Translations under genes and position numbers: made by a program
Notes under the pieces: model-generated
What the model saw: only the letters and a program-made list of their open reading frames with translations
Database searches by the model: none
What the model was told of the DNA's origin: nothing
Part shown: positions 52,422 to 60,758 of the stretch, piece after piece
Numbering within the stretch: the first letter of the stretch is position 1
Layout: each line of letters opens with the position of its first letter
DNA from: DASVCN01 sp040905665
GTDB lineage: Bacteria > Deinococcota > Deinococci > Deinococcales > Trueperaceae
Length of the DNA: 64,000 nucleotides
Direction of reading: 5' to 3'
NCBI GenBank assembly: GCA_040905665.1
Contig: JBBDRD010000035.1
Coordinates: 62,001-126,000 of the forward strand

Positions 52422-52437
52422 TTTCTGATTTCAGAAA
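52422..52437. repeat. Palindrome TTTCTGA-TT-TCAGAAA (copy B)
   Basis: Reverse complement of the palindrome at 50579-50594, here 11 bp after the XRE stop; the arms extend to 8 bp (52421-52438). The 333-bp gap 52411-52743 otherwise holds only the operator at 52701-52740 and no gene that I can support. Confidence 0.8.
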
Positions 52438-52700
52438 TCGAGCCGAAATGTAGGGCCGCAAGTTGAGGGCCTGCGTCCAACCTAGACGCGACGCATCCTA
52501 GGGGCTCTACGCGGCTTACAGCGTGCCGTGTAGGGGTAAGCAAGACTTTAGCTGGGGGCAAAGATTTTTCGGGTCCGGAAGATTTGTACTGAGTATATAC
52601 CCATCCAGCTTCTCGCCACCTAGCGACCTCCCCCTCCCCCCCGTCCATGCCCGCGCACCCAATCGGCAAGCTGGCTATAACTCCTGGCTCCTACCCTCGA

Positions 52701-52740
52701 ATACCACTGCGGTATAGACGCGCCCATACCGCAGTGGTAT
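52701..52740. promoter_or_regulatory. Perfect 15-bp inverted repeat operator over the second XRE promoter
   Basis: ATACCACTGCGGTAT, a 10-bp spacer, then its exact reverse complement ATACCGCAGTGGTAT. Each arm is itself nearly palindromic (ATACC...GGTAT), so it may hold two dimer sites. The right arm overlaps the -10 TATATT (52738-52743). Binding there would shut the promoter of the XRE-integrase operon. Confidence 0.85.
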
Positions 52741-52743
52741 ATT
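52738..52743 (+). promoter_or_regulatory. -10 element of the XRE-integrase operon, probably leaderless
   Basis: TATATT six bases before ATG 52750 with no ribosome binding site between. A weak -35 (TAGACG) lies 17 bp upstream inside the operator. Confidence 0.5.
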
Positions 52744-52749
52744 GTGGTC

Positions 52750-52986
52750 ATGGCAATGAACGAGCAGATACGACAAGCGGCCAAAGGAGCAGTAGCGGAT
52801 AGGGGTTGGACTCAGTCCGAACTCGCGAACAGAGCGGGAGTCAGGCAGGCAACGGTGTCACGCCTACTGGCCGGTGAGAGGGAAGGCGATCCCCAAACCT
52901 GGCAACGAGTCCTCGATGCCCTTGGACTCCGCCTCGTGGCGCTCCCGAGTGAGCAACAGGCAAGTTCCCCTAAGGATGGTGAGTAG
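52750..52986 (+). CDS. Small XRE-type regulator, coupled to the integrase
   Basis: About 78 residues with one HTH (GWTQSELANRAGVRQATVSRLLAGEREGDPQTWQRVLDALG), similar to antitoxin-like or Cro-like regulators. ATG 52750 follows a -10 box by six bases; GTG 52744 and ATG 52756 are alternatives. Its stop codon is directly followed by the integrase ATG, so both are made from one transcript. The perfect inverted repeat over its promoter points to autoregulation and hence to control of integrase level. Confidence 0.85.
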   Translation: MAMNEQIRQAAKGAVADRGWTQSELANRAGVRQATVSRLLAGEREGDPQTWQRVLDALGLRLVALPSEQQASSPKDGE

Positions 52987-54138
52987 ATGCCGCGCGGCCA
53001 AATCATCGAACGAGAGCACGGGTTCTTGGTGAGAGTCTTCGCTGGACGGGACGGCGCTACTGGTAAGCGCACCTACCTCAATCAGCGCGTGACCGGGACA
53101 AAGAAGGACGCTGAAAAGGTTCTGACCGTGATGTTACGGAAGCTCGACACGGGGGAACTGCTCCATGAGCCAACGCGGCTGACCGTCAAGGAGTACCTGA
53201 TGCATTGGCTGGAAACGGCGGCAAAGCCGAAGTTGACGGCTCGGACTCTCGACGACTACACAGGCGTGTTGGAGCGTTACGTCTACCCGGCGCTTGGAAG
53301 TAGGAAGCTCCCGAAACTGGCGCCAGTTGAAATTCAGACGCTCTATTCCAAGATGCTTGCACCCAAGGACAAGGATGGGATGGGGCTGACGCCGCGAACC
53401 GTCATCAACACGCACCGGGTTCTCAGCAGCGCCCTCAAGCAAGCCGTCAAGTGGCGCATGCTCTCGCAGAACGTCTGCCAGTACGTGGACCTTCCGAGGC
53501 AGCAGAAAACCGAGATGCAGGCGCTCTCCGAAGAGGAGGCGACACGTTTCCTGAAGACCGCGAAGTCGGATCGCCTCTACCCGCTCTTTGCGCTCATGCT
53601 CGGCACCGGTCTACGGCCCGGAGAGGCCCTTGCGCTGATGTGGAAGGACATCGACCCTATGACGGGCAGCCTGACGGTCCAGAGGGCGCTAGAGAGCGTC
53701 AGAGGCAAAACATCGTTCAAGGCTCCGAAGACGCCGCGCAGCCGCCGGAACATCAAGCTTTCGGGCAACCTGGTCAAGCTTCTCTTGGATCACAAGGTTC
53801 AGCAAGAACTTGAGAGAGAGCTTGTGTTCCCGAGCGCGGACGCCACCCCTCTTAACGGCCGCAACGTGGTCAATCGGCACTTTAAGCCTCTCCTCAAGGC
53901 GGCCAACCTACCAGAGTCGGTCAGGCTTTACGACCTGCGCCACACCCACGCGACTCTGCTTCTAAAGGCCGGTGTCCATCCAAAAATAGTTAGCGAGCGT
54001 CTAGGGCACTCCAGCATCGCTCTGACACTTGACACCTACAGCCATGTCCTGCCGGGGATGCAGGATGAGGCAGCGAGCAAGCTAGACGCTATGCTCTTTC
54101 GGGCCGATAAAACGAGCGAGGCAAGGGCTTTCAACTAG
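52987..54138 (+). CDS. int: Tyrosine recombinase (integrase) of the tRNA-Trp element
   Basis: 383 residues. An N-terminal AP2-like arm-binding domain (GFLVRVFAGRDGATGKRTYLNQRVTGTKKDAE), then a SAM-like core-binding domain (YLMHWLETAAKPKLTARTLDDY) and the catalytic domain with Arg in GTGLRPGEALAL, YDLRHTHATLLLKAG (HxxR), GHSS and the nucleophile in LDTYSHVLPGM. All catalytic residues are present, so the enzyme should be active. It ends 105 bp before the tRNA-Trp 3' end, the usual place for an integrase in a tRNA-targeted element. Confidence 0.97.
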   Translation: MPRGQIIEREHGFLVRVFAGRDGATGKRTYLNQRVTGTKKDAEKVLTVMLRKLDTGELLHEPTRLTVKEYLMHWLETAAKPKLTARTLDDYTGVLERYVYPALGSRKLPKLAPVEIQTLYSKMLAPKDKDGMGLTPRTVINTHRVLSSALKQAVKWRMLSQNVCQYVDLPRQQKTEMQALSEEEATRFLKTAKSDRLYPLFALMLGTGLRPGEALALMWKDIDPMTGSLTVQRALESVRGKTSFKAPKTPRSRRNIKLSGNLVKLLLDHKVQQELERELVFPSADATPLNGRNVVNRHFKPLLKAANLPESVRLYDLRHTHATLLLKAGVHPKIVSERLGHSSIALTLDTYSHVLPGMQDEAASKLDAMLFRADKTSEARAFN

Positions 54139-54183
54139 CTTTTAAGAACCTGTTGGCACACGCCCGGCACACGTGAAAGGAAA

Positions 54184-54223
54184 GTGCGCGGTCCCCTTAA
54201 TTCGGGTCGCGCACGTTTCTTTT
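54184..54223 (+). terminator. Intrinsic terminator after the integrase
   Basis: GTGCGCG and CGCGCAC arms (7 bp) with internal CCC/GGG pairing, then GTTTCTTTT. It ends the integrase transcript before the tRNA gene. Confidence 0.75.
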
Positions 54224-54243
54224 GTCCCTGACGATCTTTCTCT

Positions 54244-54319
<76 letters not shown>

Positions 54320-54486
54320 AAAAACGCCTAGGAAGTATATCAGGACGACCGGCCGCTGCCAACAATTATCGAACATCTTTCGTTCGGGAGGACAACCTCC
54401 AGCGAAGCGTGAGGTACCGAGGCTCTCCTGTACGGATGGTATAAATGCCTTAGGACAGAGGCGGTTTCTGGCGAGGAGGTATGGAC

Positions 54487-54885
54487 GTGAGCAGTGCTGA
54501 AGCAATCAAGGAAGAGATGAGCCTCACCGATGTGGCCGCTGGCAAGGCGAGTGAGTTGTTGGCCAAGAATGGCTCGGAGACGGCGGCGATCCGCGTCTTC
54601 ATCAAGTCGGGAGGCTGCAGCGGTTATAGCTACGGAATGTCGATCGATGACCGCGAGCTCGAAGGGGACCGGGTGTTCGTCGACCAGGGCGTGCGGTTGG
54701 TCGTGGATCAGATGAGCTGGCCACTGCTCCGGGGTAGCCAAGTGGATTATGTCGAGAACATGATGGGCGGCGGATTTAGCGTCGTCAATCCGAACGCAAC
54801 TTCGGCCTGTGGTTGCGGCAGTTCGTTCCGTACCGACGGTCGCAGCGCACCCGATGGGGAAGGCAGCACCAGCTGCGGCAGTTGA
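54487..54885 (+). CDS. A-type Fe-S cluster carrier (IscA/ErpA/HesB family)
   Basis: About 132 residues. Delivers Fe-S clusters to apoproteins. The three conserved cysteines are in SGGCSGYSYGM and in ACGCGSSF, spaced as in ErpA/IscA. It has about 20 extra C-terminal residues, Ser- and Gly-rich with a fourth Cys. GAGGAGG is seven bases before GTG 54487; an ATG at 54481 would sit right on the ribosome binding site, so I prefer the GTG. A TATAAAT box 40 bp upstream may be the -10 element. Confidence 0.93.
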   Translation: MSSAEAIKEEMSLTDVAAGKASELLAKNGSETAAIRVFIKSGGCSGYSYGMSIDDRELEGDRVFVDQGVRLVVDQMSWPLLRGSQVDYVENMMGGGFSVVNPNATSACGCGSSFRTDGRSAPDGEGSTSCGS

Positions 54886-54949
54886 GAGAATCGCTGCGCT
54901 ACTTGCTGCGCGGATAGCCGACCGGCGGCCTTCGCGCCGTACGGGAGCC

Positions 54950-56422
54950 TTAGCCGGCTTCCCCCTCGGGAAAGGTGTACCGCAGAATCGGTTGCCGGGC
55001 CGCCTGCACTTCGTCGAGGCGTCTTACCGGTGTCGAATGCGGAGACTGGGCGAGCCACTCCGGGTCCGCACGCGCCAGCTGGAGCACCTTGCCCAGGAGG
55101 CCGGCGTAATGATCGAGTGTTTCGACCGACTCCGTCTCGGTAGGCTCGACCATCATCGCTTCCTTCACTACCAGCGGGAAGTAGACGGTCATCGGATGGA
55201 CCCCTTCGTCTAGGAGCGCCTTAGCCAGATCCAGCGTGCGCAGGCCGGCTGGGGGCTGGGCAACGAACTCGTGCATACAGCGTCCGCCGAAGGGAATTTT
55301 GTAGCCCGCCTCTTTCATGCGCTCCTGCAGATAGTTCGCGTTGAGCACCGCCATCCCCGAAACTGCGCGAAGACCTTCCAGGCCAAGTCCTCGGATGTAG
55401 ACGTAGGCCCTCACGAGATTTCCGAAGTTTCCGTAGAAGGAGCGCACCCGGCCGATGCTGGAGGGCAGGTCGTAATCGAAGTCGTAGCCGTCGTCGTCCC
55501 GCTTTACCAGCGGCACCGGCAGATAGGGGCGGAGGTGCGACTTGACCCCGACCGGGCCGGTGCCGGGTCCTCCGCCGCCGTGTGGGGTGGTGAACGTCTT
55601 GTGAAGGTTGAGGTGCACGACGTCGAAGCCCATGTCCCCAGGGCGGGCCCGCCCAACTATGGCGTTGAGGTTGGCGCCGTCGTAATAGAGCTGCGCCCCT
55701 GCCTCATGAGCCAAACGGCTGATCTCCAGGATGTTCCGCTCGAAGATGCCGAGGGTGTTGGGATTGGTGAGCATTACCGCCGCGACGGCGGGGGAGAGAG
55801 CATCCCGGAATGCCGCCAGATCCACCTGCCCATCCTTACCGGTGGCTACTTCGACCACCCGGTAGCCGGCCATCGCGGCCGTTGCCGGGTTGGTGCCGTG
55901 GGCGCTGTCCGGCACGAGCACGATGCGGCGCTGTTCATCCTCGCCGCGCGCCTGATGATGGGCGCGGATGATCAAGATGCCGGTGAGTTCACCGTGGGCG
56001 CCGGCCGCGGGCTGCAGGCTCATCGCGTCCATACCGGTGAGAGTCGCGAGGTCGTGCTGCAGCTCGAAGAGCAACTCCAAAGCCCCCTGCACAGTCTCGG
56101 GTGATTGATAAGGATGCAGATCTTGGAATGCCTTGGCCGCCTCCTCATGCACCTTAGGGTTGTATTTCATGGTGCACGAACCGAGCGGATAGACGTGACT
56201 GTCGATGCTGAACTGGCGGTGCGCCAACTGGGTGTAATGACGGACGAGATCGAGCTCGCTCACCTCTGGCAAGCGTGGCGGATCCTGCCGCAACTGCTCC
56301 GCACCCAGTAGCTCGGCCAGGTCGACGGACGGCGCGGCGGGCGGCGAGGAGGCGCGTCGGCCCGCTTTCGAGCGCTCGAAGATCAGTGGGAAGTCGGCCT
56401 CGACCGGTTTAGAGCTGCTCAC
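54950..56422 (-). CDS. gcvPB: Glycine dehydrogenase (decarboxylating), subunit 2 of P protein
   Basis: PLP-bearing half of the two-gene P protein of the glycine cleavage system, 490 residues. The Schiff-base lysine is in NLHKTFTTPHGGGGPG. LGSCTMKYNPKVHEE, ILIIRAHHQARG and SAHGTNPATAAMAGY are also family motifs. It overlaps gcvPA by 4 bp (ATGA). Splitting of GcvP into two chains is usual in Thermus, Bacillus and archaea, and differs from the single 950-residue chain of E. coli. Confidence 0.96.
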   Translation of the reverse strand: MSSSKPVEADFPLIFERSKAGRRASSPPAAPSVDLAELLGAEQLRQDPPRLPEVSELDLVRHYTQLAHRQFSIDSHVYPLGSCTMKYNPKVHEEAAKAFQDLHPYQSPETVQGALELLFELQHDLATLTGMDAMSLQPAAGAHGELTGILIIRAHHQARGEDEQRRIVLVPDSAHGTNPATAAMAGYRVVEVATGKDGQVDLAAFRDALSPAVAAVMLTNPNTLGIFERNILEISRLAHEAGAQLYYDGANLNAIVGRARPGDMGFDVVHLNLHKTFTTPHGGGGPGTGPVGVKSHLRPYLPVPLVKRDDDGYDFDYDLPSSIGRVRSFYGNFGNLVRAYVYIRGLGLEGLRAVSGMAVLNANYLQERMKEAGYKIPFGGRCMHEFVAQPPAGLRTLDLAKALLDEGVHPMTVYFPLVVKEAMMVEPTETESVETLDHYAGLLGKVLQLARADPEWLAQSPHSTPVRRLDEVQAARQPILRYTFPEGEAG

Positions 56423-57756
56423 CGCGCCACACTCGTAGAAACAGGCGCAACGCGCTGCAGCGTTTCCATGAGTTCTCGCCGCTCCTGCTCGCCGGTAAGC
56501 TCGGTGGCCGCCAGTAGCAACGCCGAACCGAGCCCGTAGTGAGCGGGTACGGGAACCCCGGCGCTGATCCCCTGCTTAGCCAGCTTCCTCACGACCTCCC
56601 TCGCGGGAGAGGCTAGTTCCACCACGAACTCGTTGAAGAAATGCGACTCGCTCCGAACCCGGTAACCGGCGGAAGCCAGGTCATCGGCGAGGGCGTGCGC
56701 GGCGGCTACGCTCGCCGTGGCGACTTCCTGCAATCCTCGTGGACCTAGCGCGGAGAGGTTGACGGTCGCCATGAGGGCGGTAAGCTGATGGTTCGAGCAG
56801 ATGTTGCTCTTGGCGCGGGCACGGCGAATGTGTTGCTCACGCGCCTGGAGTGTGAGGACGAATGCGCGCCGACCGTCGACATCGATTGTCTGGCCGACTA
56901 TGCGGCCGGGCAGCTGCCGAAGCAGTGCCTCGGTGACCACCATGAATCCGAAATGGGGGCCTCCGAAGCTGAGCGAGTTGCCGATTGTCTGGCCATCGCC
57001 AACCGCAACGTCTGCTCCGTAAGAGCCGGGTGGCCGAAGGATCCCCAGGCTAAAGGGATCCACGACCGAAATGAAGAGTGCCCCGGCGACATGAGCGTCC
57101 TGCGCCAGCGTCTCCATATCCTCGAGGTAGCCCAGGAAGTTCGGCTGTTGCACGATTACGGCCGCCACATCATTGCCGATGTCACTACGAGAGCTAACCA
57201 GTCGGCCGTTGAGAGCGTTCGAGGTGAGTTCAATACCGAGCGCATTCAAATAGGTGGCGAGCACCTCGCGCGTCTCGGGGTGTGCGCCCTGCGAGACGAT
57301 GATCTGGTTGCGGCCCGTCTGCCGGACTGCCAGCAAAGCCGCCTCGGCGACGGCGCTGGCGCCGTCGTACATGCTGGCGTTGCTCACTGGCAGGCCGGTC
57401 AACTCGCTCATCATCGTCTGGAACTCGAAGGTGGCCTGCAGAATCCCCTGCGACACCTCGGGCTGATAAGGGGTGTAAGCCGTTACGAATTCACTCTGGA
57501 AGGTCAGGTGCTGCGTCACGGTGGGAATGAAGTGCTTCTTGAGGCCGCCACCCATCAGAGAGGATGCTCCCGCATTGGCGTCGGAGAGCTCCTTCACCCG
57601 CGCCAGTAATGAAACCTCATCCATTCCCCTGGGGAGATCGATGGACGGGTCGAGCAGCTCCTCGGGTATCTCGGCAAATAGCGCATCTACCGATGGCACG
57701 CCTATCGCCTGGAGCGCGCGTTCGATGTCCTCCTCGGTGTGGGGAGTGTAATTCAA
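56419..57756 (-). CDS. gcvPA: Glycine dehydrogenase (decarboxylating), subunit 1 of P protein
   Basis: N-terminal half of the P protein, 445 residues, forming the alpha2beta2 enzyme with GcvPB. It shows the YTPHTEEDIERALQAIG start, FIPTVTQHLTFQSEFVTAYTPYQPE, and MYDGASAVAEAALLA. It has no PLP lysine, as expected. ATG 57756 overlaps the gcvH stop (ATGA). The operon order gcvT-gcvH-gcvPA-gcvPB is standard for two-chain systems. Confidence 0.96.
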   Translation of the reverse strand: MNYTPHTEEDIERALQAIGVPSVDALFAEIPEELLDPSIDLPRGMDEVSLLARVKELSDANAGASSLMGGGLKKHFIPTVTQHLTFQSEFVTAYTPYQPEVSQGILQATFEFQTMMSELTGLPVSNASMYDGASAVAEAALLAVRQTGRNQIIVSQGAHPETREVLATYLNALGIELTSNALNGRLVSSRSDIGNDVAAVIVQQPNFLGYLEDMETLAQDAHVAGALFISVVDPFSLGILRPPGSYGADVAVGDGQTIGNSLSFGGPHFGFMVVTEALLRQLPGRIVGQTIDVDGRRAFVLTLQAREQHIRRARAKSNICSNHQLTALMATVNLSALGPRGLQEVATASVAAAHALADDLASAGYRVRSESHFFNEFVVELASPAREVVRKLAKQGISAGVPVPAHYGLGSALLLAATELTGEQERRELMETLQRVAPVSTSVAR

Positions 57757-58139
57757 GAATCCTCCTCGGTCACCGACCTATACGCCGCCGCATCGAGGAG
57801 TCCAGACAGCTTTGCGCCTGCACCGGGCCGAATACGAAACAGCCACCCCTCACCGTAAGGGAACTCGTTGATGAGTTCGGGGCGCGTCTCGAGCGCGGCG
57901 TTTACTCCAACGACCTCGCCGCCCACGGGAGCGTAGATGTCGCTGGCGGTCTTCACAGATTCGACGACCGCAACCGCGTCGCCGGCCCGCACCGTTTTGC
58001 CGGTGGCCGGAAGTTCGACGAAAACGACGTCCCCTAGCTGATCTTGGGCGTAGTCGGTGATTCCCACCGTCACCACGCCGTCTTCCTCTCGGGCCCACTC
58101 GTGACTCTTGTTGTAGCGGCGATCATCTGGAATGGTCAT
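57753..58139 (-). CDS. gcvH: Glycine cleavage system H protein
   Basis: Lipoyl carrier of 128 residues that shuttles the aminomethyl group between P, T and L proteins. YNKSHEWAREEDGVVTVGITDYAQDQLGD is the typical start and the lipoylated lysine is in VESVKTASDIYAP. ATG 58139 has GAGGAG seven bases upstream; the longer frame adds 11 unsupported residues. It follows gcvT by about 50 bp. No L protein gene is nearby; the dihydrolipoyl dehydrogenase of other complexes would serve. Confidence 0.96.
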   Translation of the reverse strand: MTIPDDRRYNKSHEWAREEDGVVTVGITDYAQDQLGDVVFVELPATGKTVRAGDAVAVVESVKTASDIYAPVGGEVVGVNAALETRPELINEFPYGEGWLFRIRPGAGAKLSGLLDAAAYRSVTEEDS

Positions 58140-58191
58140 GCATTCTCCTCGCGTCTCACTGTTTCTTCGCATTGCACGGGATCCGGTCCCC

Positions 58192-59250
58192 TCAGCCCTC
58201 GATGAATGGCAGTTCTACGACCGTAGCCGGTACCTTCTGCCCGCGAATCTCCACGCTTATAGCTTGCCCGGGCGTGGCGAACTGGCGCTCCAGCCAGCCC
58301 ATGGCGATCCCTTCGCGCGTGACGGGAGAGATGGTGCCCGAACTGATCTCGCCGATCTCCTGCTGGCCTTGATAGAGCCGATATCCATGTCTCGCGACGC
58401 CTCGTTGATTGAGCTTCAGGCCGACCAGCTTGCGAGCGCAGGCAGCGCCCCAGATACGTTCCCTGCCGTAGAAGTCCTTGTCCTTCACTACCCATTTGAA
58501 GGGGGTGCAGAGGGGGTTCGTCTGAGCGGTCAGGTCGGACCCGAAGAGTGCGTAGCCGGCCTCCAGTCGTAACGTATCGCGGGCGCCCAGGCCGCACGGT
58601 GTTGCGCCCGCGCCGGTGATACCACGCCAGACCGCCTCGACGTCGCTCGCTTGCATGAAGATCTCGAAGCCGTCCTCCCCGGTGTAACCGGTTCGGGCCA
58701 GGCGGACCGGCCGGCCGAAAAGTTCGAGGTCACGCAGGCCGTTCTTCCGCAGGTCGGTAAGGTCGGTACTTGCCTGTCGCTCGAGCAGAACGGCCGAACC
58801 CGGCCCCTGGAGGGCCAAGAGCGCCCACTCCTCCGATCGGTCGACCACTTCGCAGTCGTACTCCGTCGCCAGCCGAACTAGATGCCTCACCACCTCGTCG
58901 CGGCCGCCCGCATTGCAGACCATGAAGAAGTCTCCCTCCCCGAGCCGATAGATATATACGTCGTCAACCAGGCCGCCGCGATCATTTGGGAGCATCGAAT
59001 ACTGGGCGCGGGCGGGACGCAGTCGACCCGCATCATTCAATGCAGCGAAGCGAAGAAACTCTACTGCGCCCGGACCGGTGATAGACAGCTCGCCCATATG
59101 GCTCACGTCGAACACGCCCACGCCTTGGCGCACCGCCAGGTGTTCCTCATTGATTCCGGTGGGGTACTGCAGAGGCATCTCCCAGCCGGAGAACCCCACC
59201 ATTCGGGCGTCGAGTTCCAGATGGGCTTGGTAAAGGGGAGTGCGTTTCAT
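58192..59250 (-). CDS. gcvT: Glycine cleavage system T protein (aminomethyltransferase)
   Basis: Transfers the methylene group from H-protein-bound aminomethyl to tetrahydrofolate. About 352 residues. It starts MKRTPLYQAHLELDARMVGFSGWEMPLQY, the family N-terminus, and has the DVSHMGEL motif with the catalytic Asp, ARTGYTGEDGFEI, and GLGARDTLRLEAGYALFG. ATG 59250 fits homology but has no clear ribosome binding site; GTG 59277 is an alternative. First gene of the gcv operon. No glycine riboswitch was found in the 100 bp upstream. Confidence 0.95.
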   Translation of the reverse strand: MKRTPLYQAHLELDARMVGFSGWEMPLQYPTGINEEHLAVRQGVGVFDVSHMGELSITGPGAVEFLRFAALNDAGRLRPARAQYSMLPNDRGGLVDDVYIYRLGEGDFFMVCNAGGRDEVVRHLVRLATEYDCEVVDRSEEWALLALQGPGSAVLLERQASTDLTDLRKNGLRDLELFGRPVRLARTGYTGEDGFEIFMQASDVEAVWRGITGAGATPCGLGARDTLRLEAGYALFGSDLTAQTNPLCTPFKWVVKDKDFYGRERIWGAACARKLVGLKLNQRGVARHGYRLYQGQQEIGEISSGTISPVTREGIAMGWLERQFATPGQAISVEIRGQKVPATVVELPFIEG

Positions 59251-59374
59251 CGGGCCGACGATATCACGGAGGCTCACCCCCTCACCCGCGCACCGGAGTT
59301 CGACAGGGGAGAGCGGACCGAACGTGATAGCGGAAGGCGCCGGACCTACTTTGGCAATGTTTTGTGGCAGTGTT

Positions 59375-59965
59375 TCAGGTCTTCTGCGCGAGCTTTTCCA
59401 GAACCAGTGTGCTCACTGCCCGCAACGGTTCGAAGACACCCTTGAACTCCTGAGCGACTGCCTCGAAGACCGGTATCTTGTTGCTCGGGTCGAGAACCTG
59501 ACGAATCATCTCAACCGGTAAGGCGTCGGGCACGTCCCGCTTGTTGATCTGGATGGTCAGGGGTACCTCGCTAGGTGAGAGGTTGTACTCCTGTAGATTC
59601 TCGCGCAAGCTCCTGAGGCTCTCGGCATTGGCGCGAAGCCGGTTAGGCGCCGAATCGGCAATGAAGACGATTCCGTCCACTCCGCGTAGAATCAGCTTTC
59701 GACTGGAGTTGTAGAACACCTGGCCAGGGACGGTGTATAGATGAAAGCGGGTCTTGAATCCGTTGACGCTACCCAGGTCCAGGGGCAGGAAGTCGAAGAA
59801 CAGGGTGCGTTCATCCTCCGTCGCCAGGCTCACCATATCGCCCTTGGATTCTCCGGGGACGTTGGCGTAGATCTGTTTCAGGTTGGTGGTTTTGCCGGAG
59901 AGTCCGGGCCCGTAGTAGACGATCTTGAAGTTGATCTCGCGGGCGGAGAAGTTGATCGTGCTCAT
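59375..59965 (-). CDS. mglA: MglA-like small GTPase
   Basis: Ras-like bacterial GTPase of 196 residues; in Myxococcus MglA sets cell polarity and drives gliding, in Thermus it is a structural model with unknown role. P-loop GPGLSGKTTN, the PMx switch region (TLFFDFLPLDLG), YTVPGQ in place of DTAGQ, and NKRD are all visible, as in MglA. ATG 59965 has AAGGA upstream and overlaps the mglB stop (ATGA). The pair is conserved in Deinococcota. Confidence 0.94.
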   Translation of the reverse strand: MSTINFSAREINFKIVYYGPGLSGKTTNLKQIYANVPGESKGDMVSLATEDERTLFFDFLPLDLGSVNGFKTRFHLYTVPGQVFYNSSRKLILRGVDGIVFIADSAPNRLRANAESLRSLRENLQEYNLSPSEVPLTIQINKRDVPDALPVEMIRQVLDPSNKIPVFEAVAQEFKGVFEPLRAVSTLVLEKLAQKT

Positions 59966-60462
59966 GAATCCTTCGTCCCGAATAGTCCGTCGAGGAGCGC
60001 CTCCGTGCTCGAACTCCACTCCTGGTCGAACGACATCACCGGGGCCTCCTCCTGACTGCTTTCCAGCACTTCCTTGATCGTTTGGGCGGTCTTTTTGGTG
60101 AACAGCTTTACGCGCCCGAGGGCGGCACTACTGTCAAACACCGTCACCAACAGGGCTTCCTCGCCCAACTCCTCCAGATAGGTACCGACCTCGGCCCCCT
60201 GTTGCACCATCTCCTGAAACCCCGACTCGCCGAAGAGCCTGGCGATCGCGGTGTTCGCAGAGTAGTTGGAGGCGATAAGGGTCGCAAAAGAGTCGAGAGA
60301 AGGCGGCTTTGGAGCCCAGAGCGCCCGGCTGTGCATCAGGACGAACCCCTTCAGGTCAACGATCATCGCGTAACGAGCGTGGCTCTTCGCCAGCAGCTCT
60401 TTTAGTTCCGCATCGACCTTCTCGAAGGTCTCGCCGTACAGTTCCAGGGACGGCTCGAGCAT
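59962..60462 (-). CDS. mglB: MglB-like roadblock/LC7 protein (GTPase-activating partner)
   Basis: 166 residues with the roadblock/LC7 fold: YAMIVDLKGFVLMHSRALWAPKPPSLDSFATLIASN and VGTYLEELGEEALLVTVFDSSAALGRVKLF. MglB homodimers stimulate GTP hydrolysis by MglA. The last 30 residues are acidic and probably flexible. The start is ATG 60462. It is translationally coupled to mglA. Confidence 0.93.
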   Translation of the reverse strand: MLEPSLELYGETFEKVDAELKELLAKSHARYAMIVDLKGFVLMHSRALWAPKPPSLDSFATLIASNYSANTAIARLFGESGFQEMVQQGAEVGTYLEELGEEALLVTVFDSSAALGRVKLFTKKTAQTIKEVLESSQEEAPVMSFDQEWSSSTEALLDGLFGTKDS

Positions 60463-60758
60463 GTCGGGACTCTAGCAGGTGGCTCGAGCGGCGGACGTCA
60501 AAGAACCCACTCGTAGAGCGTAGCTGGGGAAGCAACTGGAGTAGAGGCTATGGCGACCAGGACGCCTTTCCTCAATTCCGCACGTGCGCCGGCTGCCAGC
60601 CCCCGTAAATTTGGCCCTTATCCGCCGGACGACTATAGTCTCAGCATATATTCGCCGTCCCGACGAGGCGCCCATACTTTAATTTAGTGAGTGGCCGAGA
60701 AGTCGTACCGTTCCGATTCCTCGAACCGCTTCACTTCACACGTTTTAAGGGGGAGCAC

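Noticed and set aside
59251..59374. Glycine riboswitch before gcvT
   Set aside because: The conserved glycine aptamer cores are absent from this 120-bp region on the minus strand.
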